Below, piece by piece: positions 1-6,656 of a DNA stretch of 64,000 nt (the stretch's first letter is position 1; each line of letters starts with the position of its first letter). The position numbers and the translations under genes were made by a program. Location: NCBI GenBank assembly GCA_036676195.1, contig JAKFDK010000035.1, positions 1 through 64,000 on the forward strand. Reading direction: 5' to 3'. The stretch comes from JAKFDK01 sp036676195 (GTDB taxonomy: Bacteria; Bacillota; Sulfobacillia; Symbiobacteriales; ZC4RG38). The notes under the pieces are model-generated. The model had not been told where the DNA came from. It worked only from the letters and a program-made list of their open reading frames with translations, and did no database searches.

Positions 1-567
1 CGTCTGGTTTCGTTGCATGACTCGCCGCAAGAGTTGCAGGATTTGCCCGGCCGTGTGCGGATCGGTCCCCCCGGTCGGTTCGTCCAGGACCAGGACACCG
101 GGAGCACGGGCCAGGCAGATGGCCAGTGCCATTTGCTGAATTTGACCGCCTGAGCATGCAGTTGGCCGGCGCTCCGGCATGTCTGCTCCCAAGCCAAGTT
201 CGCGGATGACCTGTTCCAACTTGTCCTGCACGGCCTTATCCACTTGCGCACAGAAGGGTACGTCCGGCCGTAAAGCCAGGCAGGGGTCAGGCGGCAAATA
301 CTGAATGCCCTCGTGCACCTGGCCGGTCACGTCGCGCCCCAGCAGGATGACACGGCCGCCGTCCGGCTTCTGGCAACCTGCCACCGCCCGCAGCAGGGTG
401 GACTTCCCGGCCCCGGACTCGCCCAACACGGCAACGCATTCGCCAGCATGAAGATCCAGGTTTACTTCCCGGACCGCGGGTATGACCCGACTGCCGAAAA
501 TCAGCACTGATGGTCCAGTCCGGTTACATGCCGTTAGACGGTGTGTGCTCAGGATAAGTTCCCGCAT
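1..567 (-). CDS. ABC transporter ATP-binding protein, 3' end cut by window
   Basis: The frame opens with ATG at 567 (MRELILSTHRL) and runs off the left edge without a stop, giving 189 residues. Visible motifs are a Walker A (GESGAGKST, about residues 48-56), the ABC signature (CSGGQIQQMALA) and Walker B (GVLVLDEPTGGTDP). The signature and the loop after Walker B look like ATPases of peptide/nickel or phosphonate importers, but the substrate cannot be read from this fragment. As an ABC ATPase it should couple ATP hydrolysis to a membrane permease whose gene lies outside the window, downstream on the minus strand. No frameshift is seen. Confidence 0.88.
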   Translation of the reverse strand, partial: MRELILSTHRLTACNRTGPSVLIFGSRVIPAVREVNLDLHAGECVAVLGESGAGKSTLLRAVAGCQKPDGGRVILLGRDVTGQVHEGIQYLPPDPCLALRPDVPFCAQVDKAVQDKLEQVIRELGLGADMPERRPTACSGGQIQQMALAICLARAPGVLVLDEPTGGTDPHTAGQILQLLRRVMQRNQT

Positions 568-840
568 GCCACGCCCCCCGCCCGATCGTGGCCGGGCCCT
601 CCGGCTTGCCGGATGGCGACCCGGTTTCGCGGTAGTCTTGCTATCTCTTCTCATTATAACGGCCGTGTTTTCATCGGCAACTTCTGATTCGGATTCATCC
701 CCGGTACATCACGAATCTTCTCTGGTTGAGTAAAGGATTCCCTAAAGTACTGCCGCCAGGGATGAAAGAACGGCAATGGGTGGGAATGTGTGGCAAAAGC
801 CCGTAGGATAAGACACAGTACGTGCCGGGAGGGATTACCT
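568..840. other. intergenic stretch, no gene recognised
   Basis: This 273-base stretch separates the divergent ABC ATPase and the plus-strand RodZ-C-like gene. It should carry promoters for both, but I find no convincing -35/-10 pair. The only clear signal is the GGAGGG ribosome binding site at 828-833 that serves the next gene. Short open frames here lack a ribosome binding site and recognisable protein features. Confidence 0.5.
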
Positions 841-1266
841 TTGCTCCAGGCCGACTCCTGGTCCCGGCGGACCACCCTTGTCGCCCTCGGATTCGTGATG
901 ACCGCCACCCTGGCCTGCTTCTCCCCCTATACCCGGGCCTTGCCAACCGCTCACTCAGGCAGTGCCGGTCCGCTGGTCATCCAGCAGCCCAGCCTGTGGC
1001 CTGATTTTCACTACGAAGTGCGCCACTCGGGCGAGCAGATGCTGACCCTGCGGGTGGCGGTGTCAGACCCTTCCTGGGTGCGTCTGGAGTTAGATGGGAG
1101 ATCTGTGTTTGAAGGGACCCTGGCACCGGGCAACGACCAGACCTGGCAGGCACGCCGCTCACTGGTGGCGCATTTGGGAAACCCGCGCGGACTGCGGGTG
1201 ACACTGCAGGGCGAGCCACTGCTCCTGGATTGGGAGGGTCCGATCCATCTGTCAGTTGACGGGTAG
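841..1266 (+). CDS. exported protein with RodZ C-terminal (DUF4115-like) domain
   Basis: A 141-residue protein read from TTG at 841, which sits 7 nt after GGAGGG at 828-833. An in-frame GTG at 790 would add 17 residues but has no ribosome binding site. The N-terminus is a signal peptide or membrane anchor (SWSRR followed by the hydrophobic TTLVALGFVMTATLA). The rest resembles the beta-rich C-terminal domain of RodZ: VSDPSWVRLELDGR, then a FEGTLAPG segment, then a LGNPRGLRVTLQG strand pair. The cytoplasmic HTH half of RodZ is absent, so it is not full-length RodZ. It is followed by the terpene synthase on the same strand. A role in envelope or cell-wall morphology is inference from the domain only. 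Confidence 0.6.
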   Translation: MLQADSWSRRTTLVALGFVMTATLACFSPYTRALPTAHSGSAGPLVIQQPSLWPDFHYEVRHSGEQMLTLRVAVSDPSWVRLELDGRSVFEGTLAPGNDQTWQARRSLVAHLGNPRGLRVTLQGEPLLLDWEGPIHLSVDG

Positions 1267-1357
1267 CGTACCCGTCCGGACCCAGTGCTGAGCGGGAACC
1301 GGGTTCCGGTGGACTGGACGGGGAAGACTGATACCAGTCCAGTCCGGGGGTGTCTGC

Positions 1358-2416
1358 ATGTCCAAGCTGGTGCGGCTGGCCCGACAATTGACCATTGCAA
1401 CACGCATTCACCGGTATTGCCGGCCCCTTGCTCTGCAGGAAGTCCATCGCTGGGCCGAGCAGGCTGCCGCCATGCCGGATCAGGCTCTGTGCCAGCAGGC
1501 CATTCTGAGCCTCACCCGCAAGCGCTTTCATTGTGAAGGCGGGGCGGTGTACGCGGCCGTGACACCGTCCCCGGGCTCCGTGATTCCAGCCATCTGTGCC
1601 CTGCAGACGCTGGTTGATTACCTGGACAACCTGTCTGACCGTTACGGTGCGCCCTCCGAGGCGTGCCTGCGGCAACTTCACTTGGCAGTGGATCATGCCC
1701 TGACTCCCGGGGCGTCCCTGGCGGATTACTATGGCCCCGCCGCCGGGCAAGATGGCGGTTACCTGACCGCACTGGTGCGGGAATCGCAGACCCGGCTGCA
1801 GGCTCTGTCCGGCTACCGGGGCGAACTGGCCGCCGCTGTACGGCAGTTGGGCAGGTTGTATGCTGACCTGCAGGTGTATAAACATTTGCCAGATCGAGGG
1901 ACACGGGAAGCGCGGCTGGTTGCCTGGCTTCAGCCACTGCAGGCCTGCAATGCAGGCTGGCATTGGTGGGAACTGGCGGCAGCCTGCGGTTCAACGCTGG
2001 GTATTTTTGCGCTGTTGGGTGCCGCCACTCGGCCCGAAGGAGAACGCTGGGTAGCGGCATTGTTACAGGGGTATTTTCCTTGGATCGCCGGCCTCCACAT
2101 TCTTCTGGACTATTACATTGACCAGGCCGAGGATCTGACGGGAGGCGACCTCAACTTTGTCCGCTATTACGGCGATCAGGCGTCCGCCACCGCGGGTCTG
2201 CAGCGGATTCTGGCCGGTTCGTTGCAGCGGGCCAGGCAGATGCCGCAAAGTGAACTGCATGAACTGGTGGTGGCCGGTCTGCCGGGGCTGTATCTGTCTG
2301 ACCCCAAGGTCCGGCAACAACGCCTCCAGGGACACGCCCGCCGCATGGTCCGGGCCGCCGGACTCTGGGGCAAGGCCGCATGGTATTACTGCCACCTGCA
2401 TCCGCCCGGCCGTTGA
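1358..2416 (+). CDS. ytpB: tetraprenyl-beta-curcumene synthase-like terpene synthase (DUF2600/YtpB family)
   Basis: A 352-residue protein of the usual YtpB length, starting with ATG at 1358 after a G-rich Shine-Dalgarno at 1346-1350. Two acidic helices match the family's Mg-diphosphate-binding regions: LVDYLDNLSDR near residue 90 and LLDYYIDQAEDLTGGDLN near residue 250. In Bacillus subtilis YtpB converts tetraprenyl (C35) diphosphate to beta-curcumene-type sesquarterpenes linked to spores; the family assignment is firm and the exact product is inferred. It is soluble, with no signal peptide. Convergent with the spore coat gene at 2486 across a shared terminator hairpin. Confidence 0.85.
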   Translation: MSKLVRLARQLTIATRIHRYCRPLALQEVHRWAEQAAAMPDQALCQQAILSLTRKRFHCEGGAVYAAVTPSPGSVIPAICALQTLVDYLDNLSDRYGAPSEACLRQLHLAVDHALTPGASLADYYGPAAGQDGGYLTALVRESQTRLQALSGYRGELAAAVRQLGRLYADLQVYKHLPDRGTREARLVAWLQPLQACNAGWHWWELAAACGSTLGIFALLGAATRPEGERWVAALLQGYFPWIAGLHILLDYYIDQAEDLTGGDLNFVRYYGDQASATAGLQRILAGSLQRARQMPQSELHELVVAGLPGLYLSDPKVRQQRLQGHARRMVRAAGLWGKAAWYYCHLHPPGR

Positions 2417-2436
2417 TTGCTGCTAAAGTAAAATGG

Positions 2437-2464
2437 GCGCCGGCCAGAACGACTTGGCCGGCGC
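2437..2464. terminator. hairpin terminator between convergent ytpB and cotF-like genes
   Basis: A perfect 10-bp GC-rich stem (2437-2446 with 2455-2464) and an 8-nt loop. On the minus strand it is followed by CCCATTTTACTTT, which suits termination of the coat-gene operon. On the plus strand there is no clear T-run. Confidence 0.7.
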
Positions 2465-2485
2465 TGCTGATTCGCCTGTATCTAC

Positions 2486-2845
2486 TTAGAACCGAGGGGC
2501 CTGATAACCGGCTCCCGCTCCGAAGCCGGTACCCATACCGGGGGACGGTGCCGTACCGCCGGCACCCACGACGTTCATGGACTCCCGTGCTACCTGAGCC
2601 AGATTCTGCTGGAACTGGCCGGCGTTCTGGGCTGTGGCCATCAGGGGTACGTACCACCCGCGCTGCAGCATCAGCTCGGTCAACTGCCCCTGAGCCTGGA
2701 TAGCCTCGTGGGCTGCCTGCTGGAACATATGCCGCAACTGCGGATGCGCGCACTCGCACGCCGACTGGGCGGCGGAGGCAGCCGCGAACTTCAGATGGTT
2801 GCTGCACCGGGTGGCGATGGCAGCATCAGTCATGCCGGAATGCAT
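2486..2845 (-). CDS. spore coat protein, CotF family
   Basis: A 119-residue protein starting with ATG at 2845 behind a GGGAGG Shine-Dalgarno. Residues 1-90 form the helical CotF-like ferritin-type bundle: repeated Ala/His/Gln helices with CSNHLKFAAASAAQSACECA and QAAHEAIQAQGQLTELMLQRGWY. The tail is Gly/Pro-rich and low in complexity. CotF-family proteins are inner spore coat components. It is the second gene of a small unit with the related protein at 2860-3066, 14 nt upstream. It supports the spore-forming assignment. Confidence 0.85.
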   Translation of the reverse strand: MHSGMTDAAIATRCSNHLKFAAASAAQSACECAHPQLRHMFQQAAHEAIQAQGQLTELMLQRGWYVPLMATAQNAGQFQQNLAQVARESMNVVGAGGTAPSPGMGTGFGAGAGYQAPRF

Positions 2846-2859
2846 ATCGTTGCCTCCCT

Positions 2860-3066
2860 TTAATGGGCGCTAGTACCCATGATCGCCTCAAGCTGTTGTA
2901 CGGTACGCAGGTGCCGCTGGACTTCGGATTCCAACCACTGGCGCAGTTGCTGGTCATGGCACATCTGTGCTTCCACCCGCGCGGCCTGCACCGTGCTCGC
3001 CGCATTACGCAACGCCTCCGAGGCCATGAGAACCTCGGCAGCAGTCATTTGGGTCATGTTGTTCAT
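2860..3066 (-). CDS. small CotF-like coat-associated protein
   Basis: A 68-residue helical protein (MNNMTQMTAAEVLMASEAL at the start) beginning with ATG at 3066 after a GGGGGTGATC ribosome binding region. Two amphipathic helices, with RVEAQMCHDQQLRQWLESEV and a following QRHLRTVQQLEAI segment, resemble one half of a CotF bundle. Its location directly upstream of the 119-residue CotF protein supports a joint role in the spore coat. It may work as the partner half of a split or duplicated coat protein. Function beyond this is not known. Confidence 0.7.
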   Translation of the reverse strand: MNNMTQMTAAEVLMASEALRNAASTVQAARVEAQMCHDQQLRQWLESEVQRHLRTVQQLEAIMGTSAH

Positions 3067-3094
3067 TCTGGATCACCCCCACCATAGAGTTTCC

Positions 3095-3454
3095 TTACTC
3101 CGGTCCCTCTACTCTCTGCCGGGATTTCAGGGCACGGTGCAGGAAAAACTCGCCCATGGACAGGACGACGGCAGCGGTAAAGGCAGCGCCGAAACTGAGT
3201 ACGGGCGATGGGGCAATCGCAGGCAGAAGCCACAGGATCAGGGCGGCCAGCAGAACATCAGCGAAGAACGCCGTCATTTGACCAAAACGGGGCAGGATGA
3301 GGAGATCTCCGATTAGAAACGAAGGAATCCCTACTCCAACTGTGGCCCAAATGACCGGCCATACACTTACAGGGCTCACCAGAATCGGCAACGTCACACC
3401 CAGGAGGACAAAAGTAACCAACACTTTTACCAGGAATAGGCGGGCAAGGAACAT
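3095..3454 (-). CDS. DUF2512 family membrane protein (YndM-like)
   Basis: A 119-residue integral membrane protein with four hydrophobic segments at about residues 6-26, 31-53, 61-81 and 87-106. It starts with ATG at 3454 behind GGGGGAGG. The pattern VKVLVTFVLLGVTLPILV...IGDLLILPRFGQ is typical of the DUF2512 family found in spore-formers, whose function is not established. It is same-strand and close to the coat genes, so co-expression in sporulation is plausible but not shown. Confidence 0.75.
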   Translation of the reverse strand: MFLARLFLVKVLVTFVLLGVTLPILVSPVSVWPVIWATVGVGIPSFLIGDLLILPRFGQMTAFFADVLLAALILWLLPAIAPSPVLSFGAAFTAAVVLSMGEFFLHRALKSRQRVEGPE

Positions 3455-3501
3455 GGTCCGGACCTCCCCCAGAAGAACTGGCTGGCCCGTAGTATACCCG
3501 T

Positions 3502-4434
3502 TTAGAAACTGGGATTGATCTGCCCGGCCAGAACCCCGGACTGGACGCTGGTGATGGTTTCAACCTGTATCACGTCTGCCAGCAGCCGCGACACTTCGGG
3601 CCGAGCGGCGTGCACCAGCAGCACGGCCTCACTGCCGGCGTGCAGCAGCGCCCGTCCTGCCCTGGTGTAAGGAGGCGTAACGGTAAGGTTCCACTCTGGC
3701 CGGACCTCGTCGGCGTTATACGGCGCCACGTCAATCTTGCCTTCCTGGAGCCCGATGTGCATCTGATTGTAGGTAATGGGAACACGCTGAATGTCCAAAC
3801 CGGCAAATTCTACATCCAGGAATACCAGTTGATCGAGGGACTTGGGATCGTAGCCGACCCGCAGGCCCTTGGGATAGAACATTTCCACCGGTCTTCCGGA
3901 CCAGAGTAGAACATGACCATCCAGATAGCTGCGAGGACCAAGACGGGCACCAATGGTTACCGGCTGACCTGCGGCCAGGCAATGCTCAGCTGCCAGGTGC
4001 GATACCACAGCCAGCTCGCAACGGCCACTGACGATAGCCCGAAGGCGAGAATTTGCTCCACGCACAAAGGCCAGACCAAATGGGATTTCAGCCTCCCGAA
4101 AGGCCGAGCTCAACCCCGTTGCCAATCCCTCAAAGCGACGGGAGTAAGGCAACGGCATAGCACAGGCCACAGTTCCGACCCCGGCGATTTCCCACAATTT
4201 GGTATGATTGACGCACCGGATGAAGGTGCCCAGATGACCCCGGCTGATCAGTTCTACTGCACCCAGATTCTGAAGGTATTGCATTCCGGCCTGGATCGTG
4301 CTGTTACCAACCCGTAAGTTGGCTGCATAATCATGCACCCGCGGCAGACGTTCGCCGATCTGGCGGCCGATCAGGTCACGGGCGAGCCGTTGGGGCACAT
4401 CTCCATGCCGCTGCTGCCATACATCTTCCAACAT
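3502..4434 (-). CDS. YhfZ-like transcriptional regulator (HTH plus periplasmic-binding-like domain)
   Basis: A 310-residue protein. I prefer ATG at 4434, spaced correctly from GGTGAGG; an in-frame TTG at 4449 is possible. Residues 1-80 contain a winged-helix-like start (DLIGRQIGERLPRVHDYAA, then VGNSTIQAGMQYLQNLGAVEL). Residues 90-310 resemble the YhfZ C-terminal type-2 periplasmic-binding-like fold, including YPKGLRVGYDPKSLDQLVF and DVAPYNADEVRPEW. The family is a GntR-like regulator whose C-terminal domain probably binds a small ligand. It is divergent from the BadF-type kinase at 4628, so it may control that gene. Confidence 0.7.
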   Translation of the reverse strand: MLEDVWQQRHGDVPQRLARDLIGRQIGERLPRVHDYAANLRVGNSTIQAGMQYLQNLGAVELISRGHLGTFIRCVNHTKLWEIAGVGTVACAMPLPYSRRFEGLATGLSSAFREAEIPFGLAFVRGANSRLRAIVSGRCELAVVSHLAAEHCLAAGQPVTIGARLGPRSYLDGHVLLWSGRPVEMFYPKGLRVGYDPKSLDQLVFLDVEFAGLDIQRVPITYNQMHIGLQEGKIDVAPYNADEVRPEWNLTVTPPYTRAGRALLHAGSEAVLLVHAARPEVSRLLADVIQVETITSVQSGVLAGQINPSF

Positions 4435-4627
4435 GCTGTCCTCACCCAAGCTCTAATTTTTCCGGTGAAGTAATGTTAAAGAACTTGGTGCGGGATACCT
4501 CCCTGCCATCATGAGTTTGGGCCATTGGGATTTCTTTGTGGATTTTTCCGCTTCCTCGATCACAGATACCGCTGGTGGGAAACGATAGGAAACGGCGGCA
4601 CGGAACGGCGTCGGGAGGTTACGGGCG

Positions 4628-5551
4628 ATGCGAACACTTCTTCTTGGCGTGGATGGCGGGGGCACCCATACCACCTGTGTGGTGGCGGCACCGGATGGGC
4701 GTGAGTTAGGGCGTGGCCAGGGTGGGCCCGGGAATTATCTGACAGCAGGGCGGGAAGGCGCCCTGGCCAACATTGCGGTAGCCATTCGTGCGGCCCTGGT
4801 CGAGGCCGGCGCCACGCTTAAACAAGTGGACGTGGCTTGCTTTGGCCTGGCCGGGGTGGCCCGCGCCGAGGAACAGGCTGATCTGGCGGATTTGGGCCGG
4901 CTTGTGCCGGGGGCCCGCTGGCACCTGACCCACGACGCCGCCATTGCCCTGGCCGGGGCCACCGCAGGTGAGCCTGGCTGCGTGATTATCGCCGGGACCG
5001 GGGCAGTGGCGTATGGCGAGAACACCGGCCGGACGGCCCGGGCCGGTGGTTGGGGTTGGCTGGTTGATGACCTGGGCAGTGGGTTTGACCTCGGGCGACG
5101 TGCCGTAGCCGCGGTGTTGCAAGCCTTTGACGGGCGCGGGCCGGCCACGGAACTAACGGACCGGGTCCTGGACCATTTTCACCTGGAGCACCCGGAGGAC
5201 CTGATTGCCAAGCTCTACCGGCCGGCAATTGGGCGGCCCGAATTGGCTGCGCTGGCTCGGGAAGTGGTGGAAGCTGCCAGGGACGGTGACCGCGTGGCCG
5301 GGGAACTGCTGGGGACGGCCGGGCTGTACCTGGCGGACATGGCTGCCGCTGTGCTGCGCCGGCTGGATCTGGTGACAGTGCCGGTACCGGTTGCCACTGC
5401 CGGCGGGCTATTCAGGGGCGGCAGCGAATCGCTGTTGCAGCCTCTGCGGGCGGCCCTGGGTCGGCAGGCCCCTCTGGCCCGGGTGGGACCCCCTCAGGCA
5501 GACGCCGCCACCGGTGCGGTGCTGTTGGCCCGGCGACTCCTGGTCAATTAG
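4628..5551 (+). CDS. BadF/BadG-family ATPase, probable N-acetylglucosamine-type sugar kinase
   Basis: A 307-residue protein starting with ATG at 4628 behind GGGAGG. It has the ASKHA phosphate-1 motif near the N-terminus (LLGVDGGGTHTTCVV), a phosphate-2/adenosine segment (GEPGCVIIAGTGAVAYG) and the GGWGWLVDDLGSGFDLGRRA segment characteristic of BadF/BadG-family GlcNAc kinases. Length suits a single-domain sugar kinase rather than the multi-subunit benzoyl-CoA reductase activators. It lacks the cysteine cluster of the reductase activases. It would act in the cytoplasm on amino sugars, perhaps from cell-wall recycling. Divergent from the YhfZ-like regulator; a strong hairpin follows. Confidence 0.78.
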   Translation: MRTLLLGVDGGGTHTTCVVAAPDGRELGRGQGGPGNYLTAGREGALANIAVAIRAALVEAGATLKQVDVACFGLAGVARAEEQADLADLGRLVPGARWHLTHDAAIALAGATAGEPGCVIIAGTGAVAYGENTGRTARAGGWGWLVDDLGSGFDLGRRAVAAVLQAFDGRGPATELTDRVLDHFHLEHPEDLIAKLYRPAIGRPELAALAREVVEAARDGDRVAGELLGTAGLYLADMAAAVLRRLDLVTVPVPVATAGGLFRGGSESLLQPLRAALGRQAPLARVGPPQADAATGAVLLARRLLVN

Positions 5552-5553
5552 GC

Positions 5554-5579
5554 ATGGGTGCGCCAGTTGGCGCACCCAT
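5554..5579. terminator. hairpin between convergent kinase and cupredoxin genes
   Basis: An 11-bp perfect stem (5554-5564 with 5569-5579) and a 4-nt AGTT loop, placed 3 nt after the kinase stop and 17 nt before the end of the convergent cupredoxin gene. There is no long T-run, but the position suits a bidirectional terminator. Confidence 0.65.
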
Positions 5580-5595
5580 TGCTGCGGTCGATCCA

Positions 5596-6012
5596 TTACT
5601 TGACAACCAGTTGCCCCTTCATACCTGCATCAGCGTGGCCAGGGACGGTGCACAAGGTTTCATAGGTGCCCGGCTTGTCCAGCGTGATCTCCAGGTTCTG
5701 CGAGGCTCCGCCCTTCAGCGTCTGACTGTCAGCGCCCTTGACGCCCGTTACGGTAAAGTTGTGGTCGGACGCCCCGGCATTCGTAATGGTAAACGGGGTC
5801 TTGCCATGGGCGACCTCAATGCGCGCCGGTTCGATGGCAAAATCTTTGAGCGTTACCGTCTGCGCTGTCTGAGCCGCCGGAGCGGTCGGGGCGGTCGGGG
5901 CGGTCGGGGCGGTCGGCGCGGCACCACCACCGCCGCCGCCCCCGCCAGCCGGACAACCGGTCAGGCCGAGCGCACCCGTGATCAGCAGCACATAGAGACC
6001 TGTCTTGCGCAT
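5596..6012 (-). CDS. plastocyanin-like cupredoxin lipoprotein with Ala-Pro-Thr linker
   Basis: A 138-residue protein with a lipobox signal peptide (LLITGALGLTGC, lipid-anchored Cys about residue 20), then a Gly run and a repetitive APT linker, then a cupredoxin domain. Type-1 copper ligands are visible: His in SDHNF and Cys, His, Met in CTVPGHADAGM. It should be a membrane-anchored extracellular electron carrier or copper protein. The start is ATG at 6012 behind GGGAGG. The linker is encoded by a 9-bp tandem repeat at 5884-5919. It is one of three such cupredoxins in the window. Confidence 0.85.
   Translation of the reverse strand: MRKTGLYVLLITGALGLTGCPAGGGGGGGGAAPTAPTAPTAPTAPAAQTAQTVTLKDFAIEPARIEVAHGKTPFTITNAGASDHNFTVTGVKGADSQTLKGGASQNLEITLDKPGTYETLCTVPGHADAGMKGQLVVK
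5884..5919. repeat. 9-bp tandem repeat encoding the APT linker
   Basis: Four tandem copies of GGTCGGGGC, the last with one change (GGTCGGCGC). On the minus strand they encode the repeated Ala-Pro-Thr linker of the cupredoxin lipoprotein. The unit is a multiple of three, so copy-number change would lengthen or shorten the linker without breaking the frame. Confidence 0.9.
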
Positions 6013-6096
6013 GCTGGTTCTTATCCTCCCTTGCCCTGTTCTGCCTTAGCAGTTTACCCAGGGAAGGGTAGATTCTCACTTGGGTGCCCCGGAGGA

Positions 6097-6639
6097 CTAT
6101 TCCGGGCGAATGGTACCAAGGACCGCCATAATGCTCTGCTCGTACTCCGGCCGGTATCCCCCGGTGATCAGGTCCCCGATGACCTGGCTGAATTCGGCCA
6201 CCTCAGCGCCCCGATCAGTCAGGTGCAGGAGGGCAGCCGCCAGGTGCGCCACACTCAGCCAGTAAGCCGCCTCGGGTCCGAAATCAGGTGCCAGAGGCAC
6301 ATCGGCATCCCTGACCCACTCCCCCTGTTCTCGCCGGTAGAGTGGCCAGAGCAGCCCCAGTGAGTCGAGGATAGCCAGTTCAGCCGTCAGGGACTCCACC
6401 AGATTCGGCTGCGGCCCCTGGCGACCGATGGCGTCCGTCAGAACCTCCAGCCGGTCACTGACGCTGGAGCGCTGCTGGACTTCGGCCATGACTTGTGCCG
6501 CCAGGCAGATGGCCAGCCAGAAATAGTCCTCCGGGTGTAACGGGCGACTAAACTGCTGTACGGCTGCCTCCAGGACGCCACGCCCGCTTTGCACCAGGGT
6601 GATCATTTCCGTAGCCGGGCTACCGGGTTCCTGTGCCAC
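6097..6639 (-). CDS. uncharacterised soluble helical protein
   Basis: A 180-residue protein I do not recognise. The GTG start at 6639 follows an AAGGAAG ribosome binding site. The sequence is largely helical and rich in Leu, Ala and Glu, with no signal peptide and no clear catalytic motif. It contains WLAICLAAQVMAEVQQR and YWLSVAHLAAALLHL helices, so some buried helices are likely. It lies 17 nt downstream of the large Lon-family protease gene and is very probably co-transcribed with it. A role as substrate, adaptor or partner of the protease is only a guess from position. Confidence 0.6.
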   Translation of the reverse strand: MAQEPGSPATEMITLVQSGRGVLEAAVQQFSRPLHPEDYFWLAICLAAQVMAEVQQRSSVSDRLEVLTDAIGRQGPQPNLVESLTAELAILDSLGLLWPLYRREQGEWVRDADVPLAPDFGPEAAYWLSVAHLAAALLHLTDRGAEVAEFSQVIGDLITGGYRPEYEQSIMAVLGTIRPE

Positions 6640-6656
6640 GGCCCCACTTCCTTTTA

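Noticed and set aside
977..1963. A 328-codon minus-strand frame opposite the terpene synthase
   Set aside because: Low-complexity Pro/Gly/Gln-rich product typical of antisense of a GC-rich gene; the plus-strand gene is a known family.
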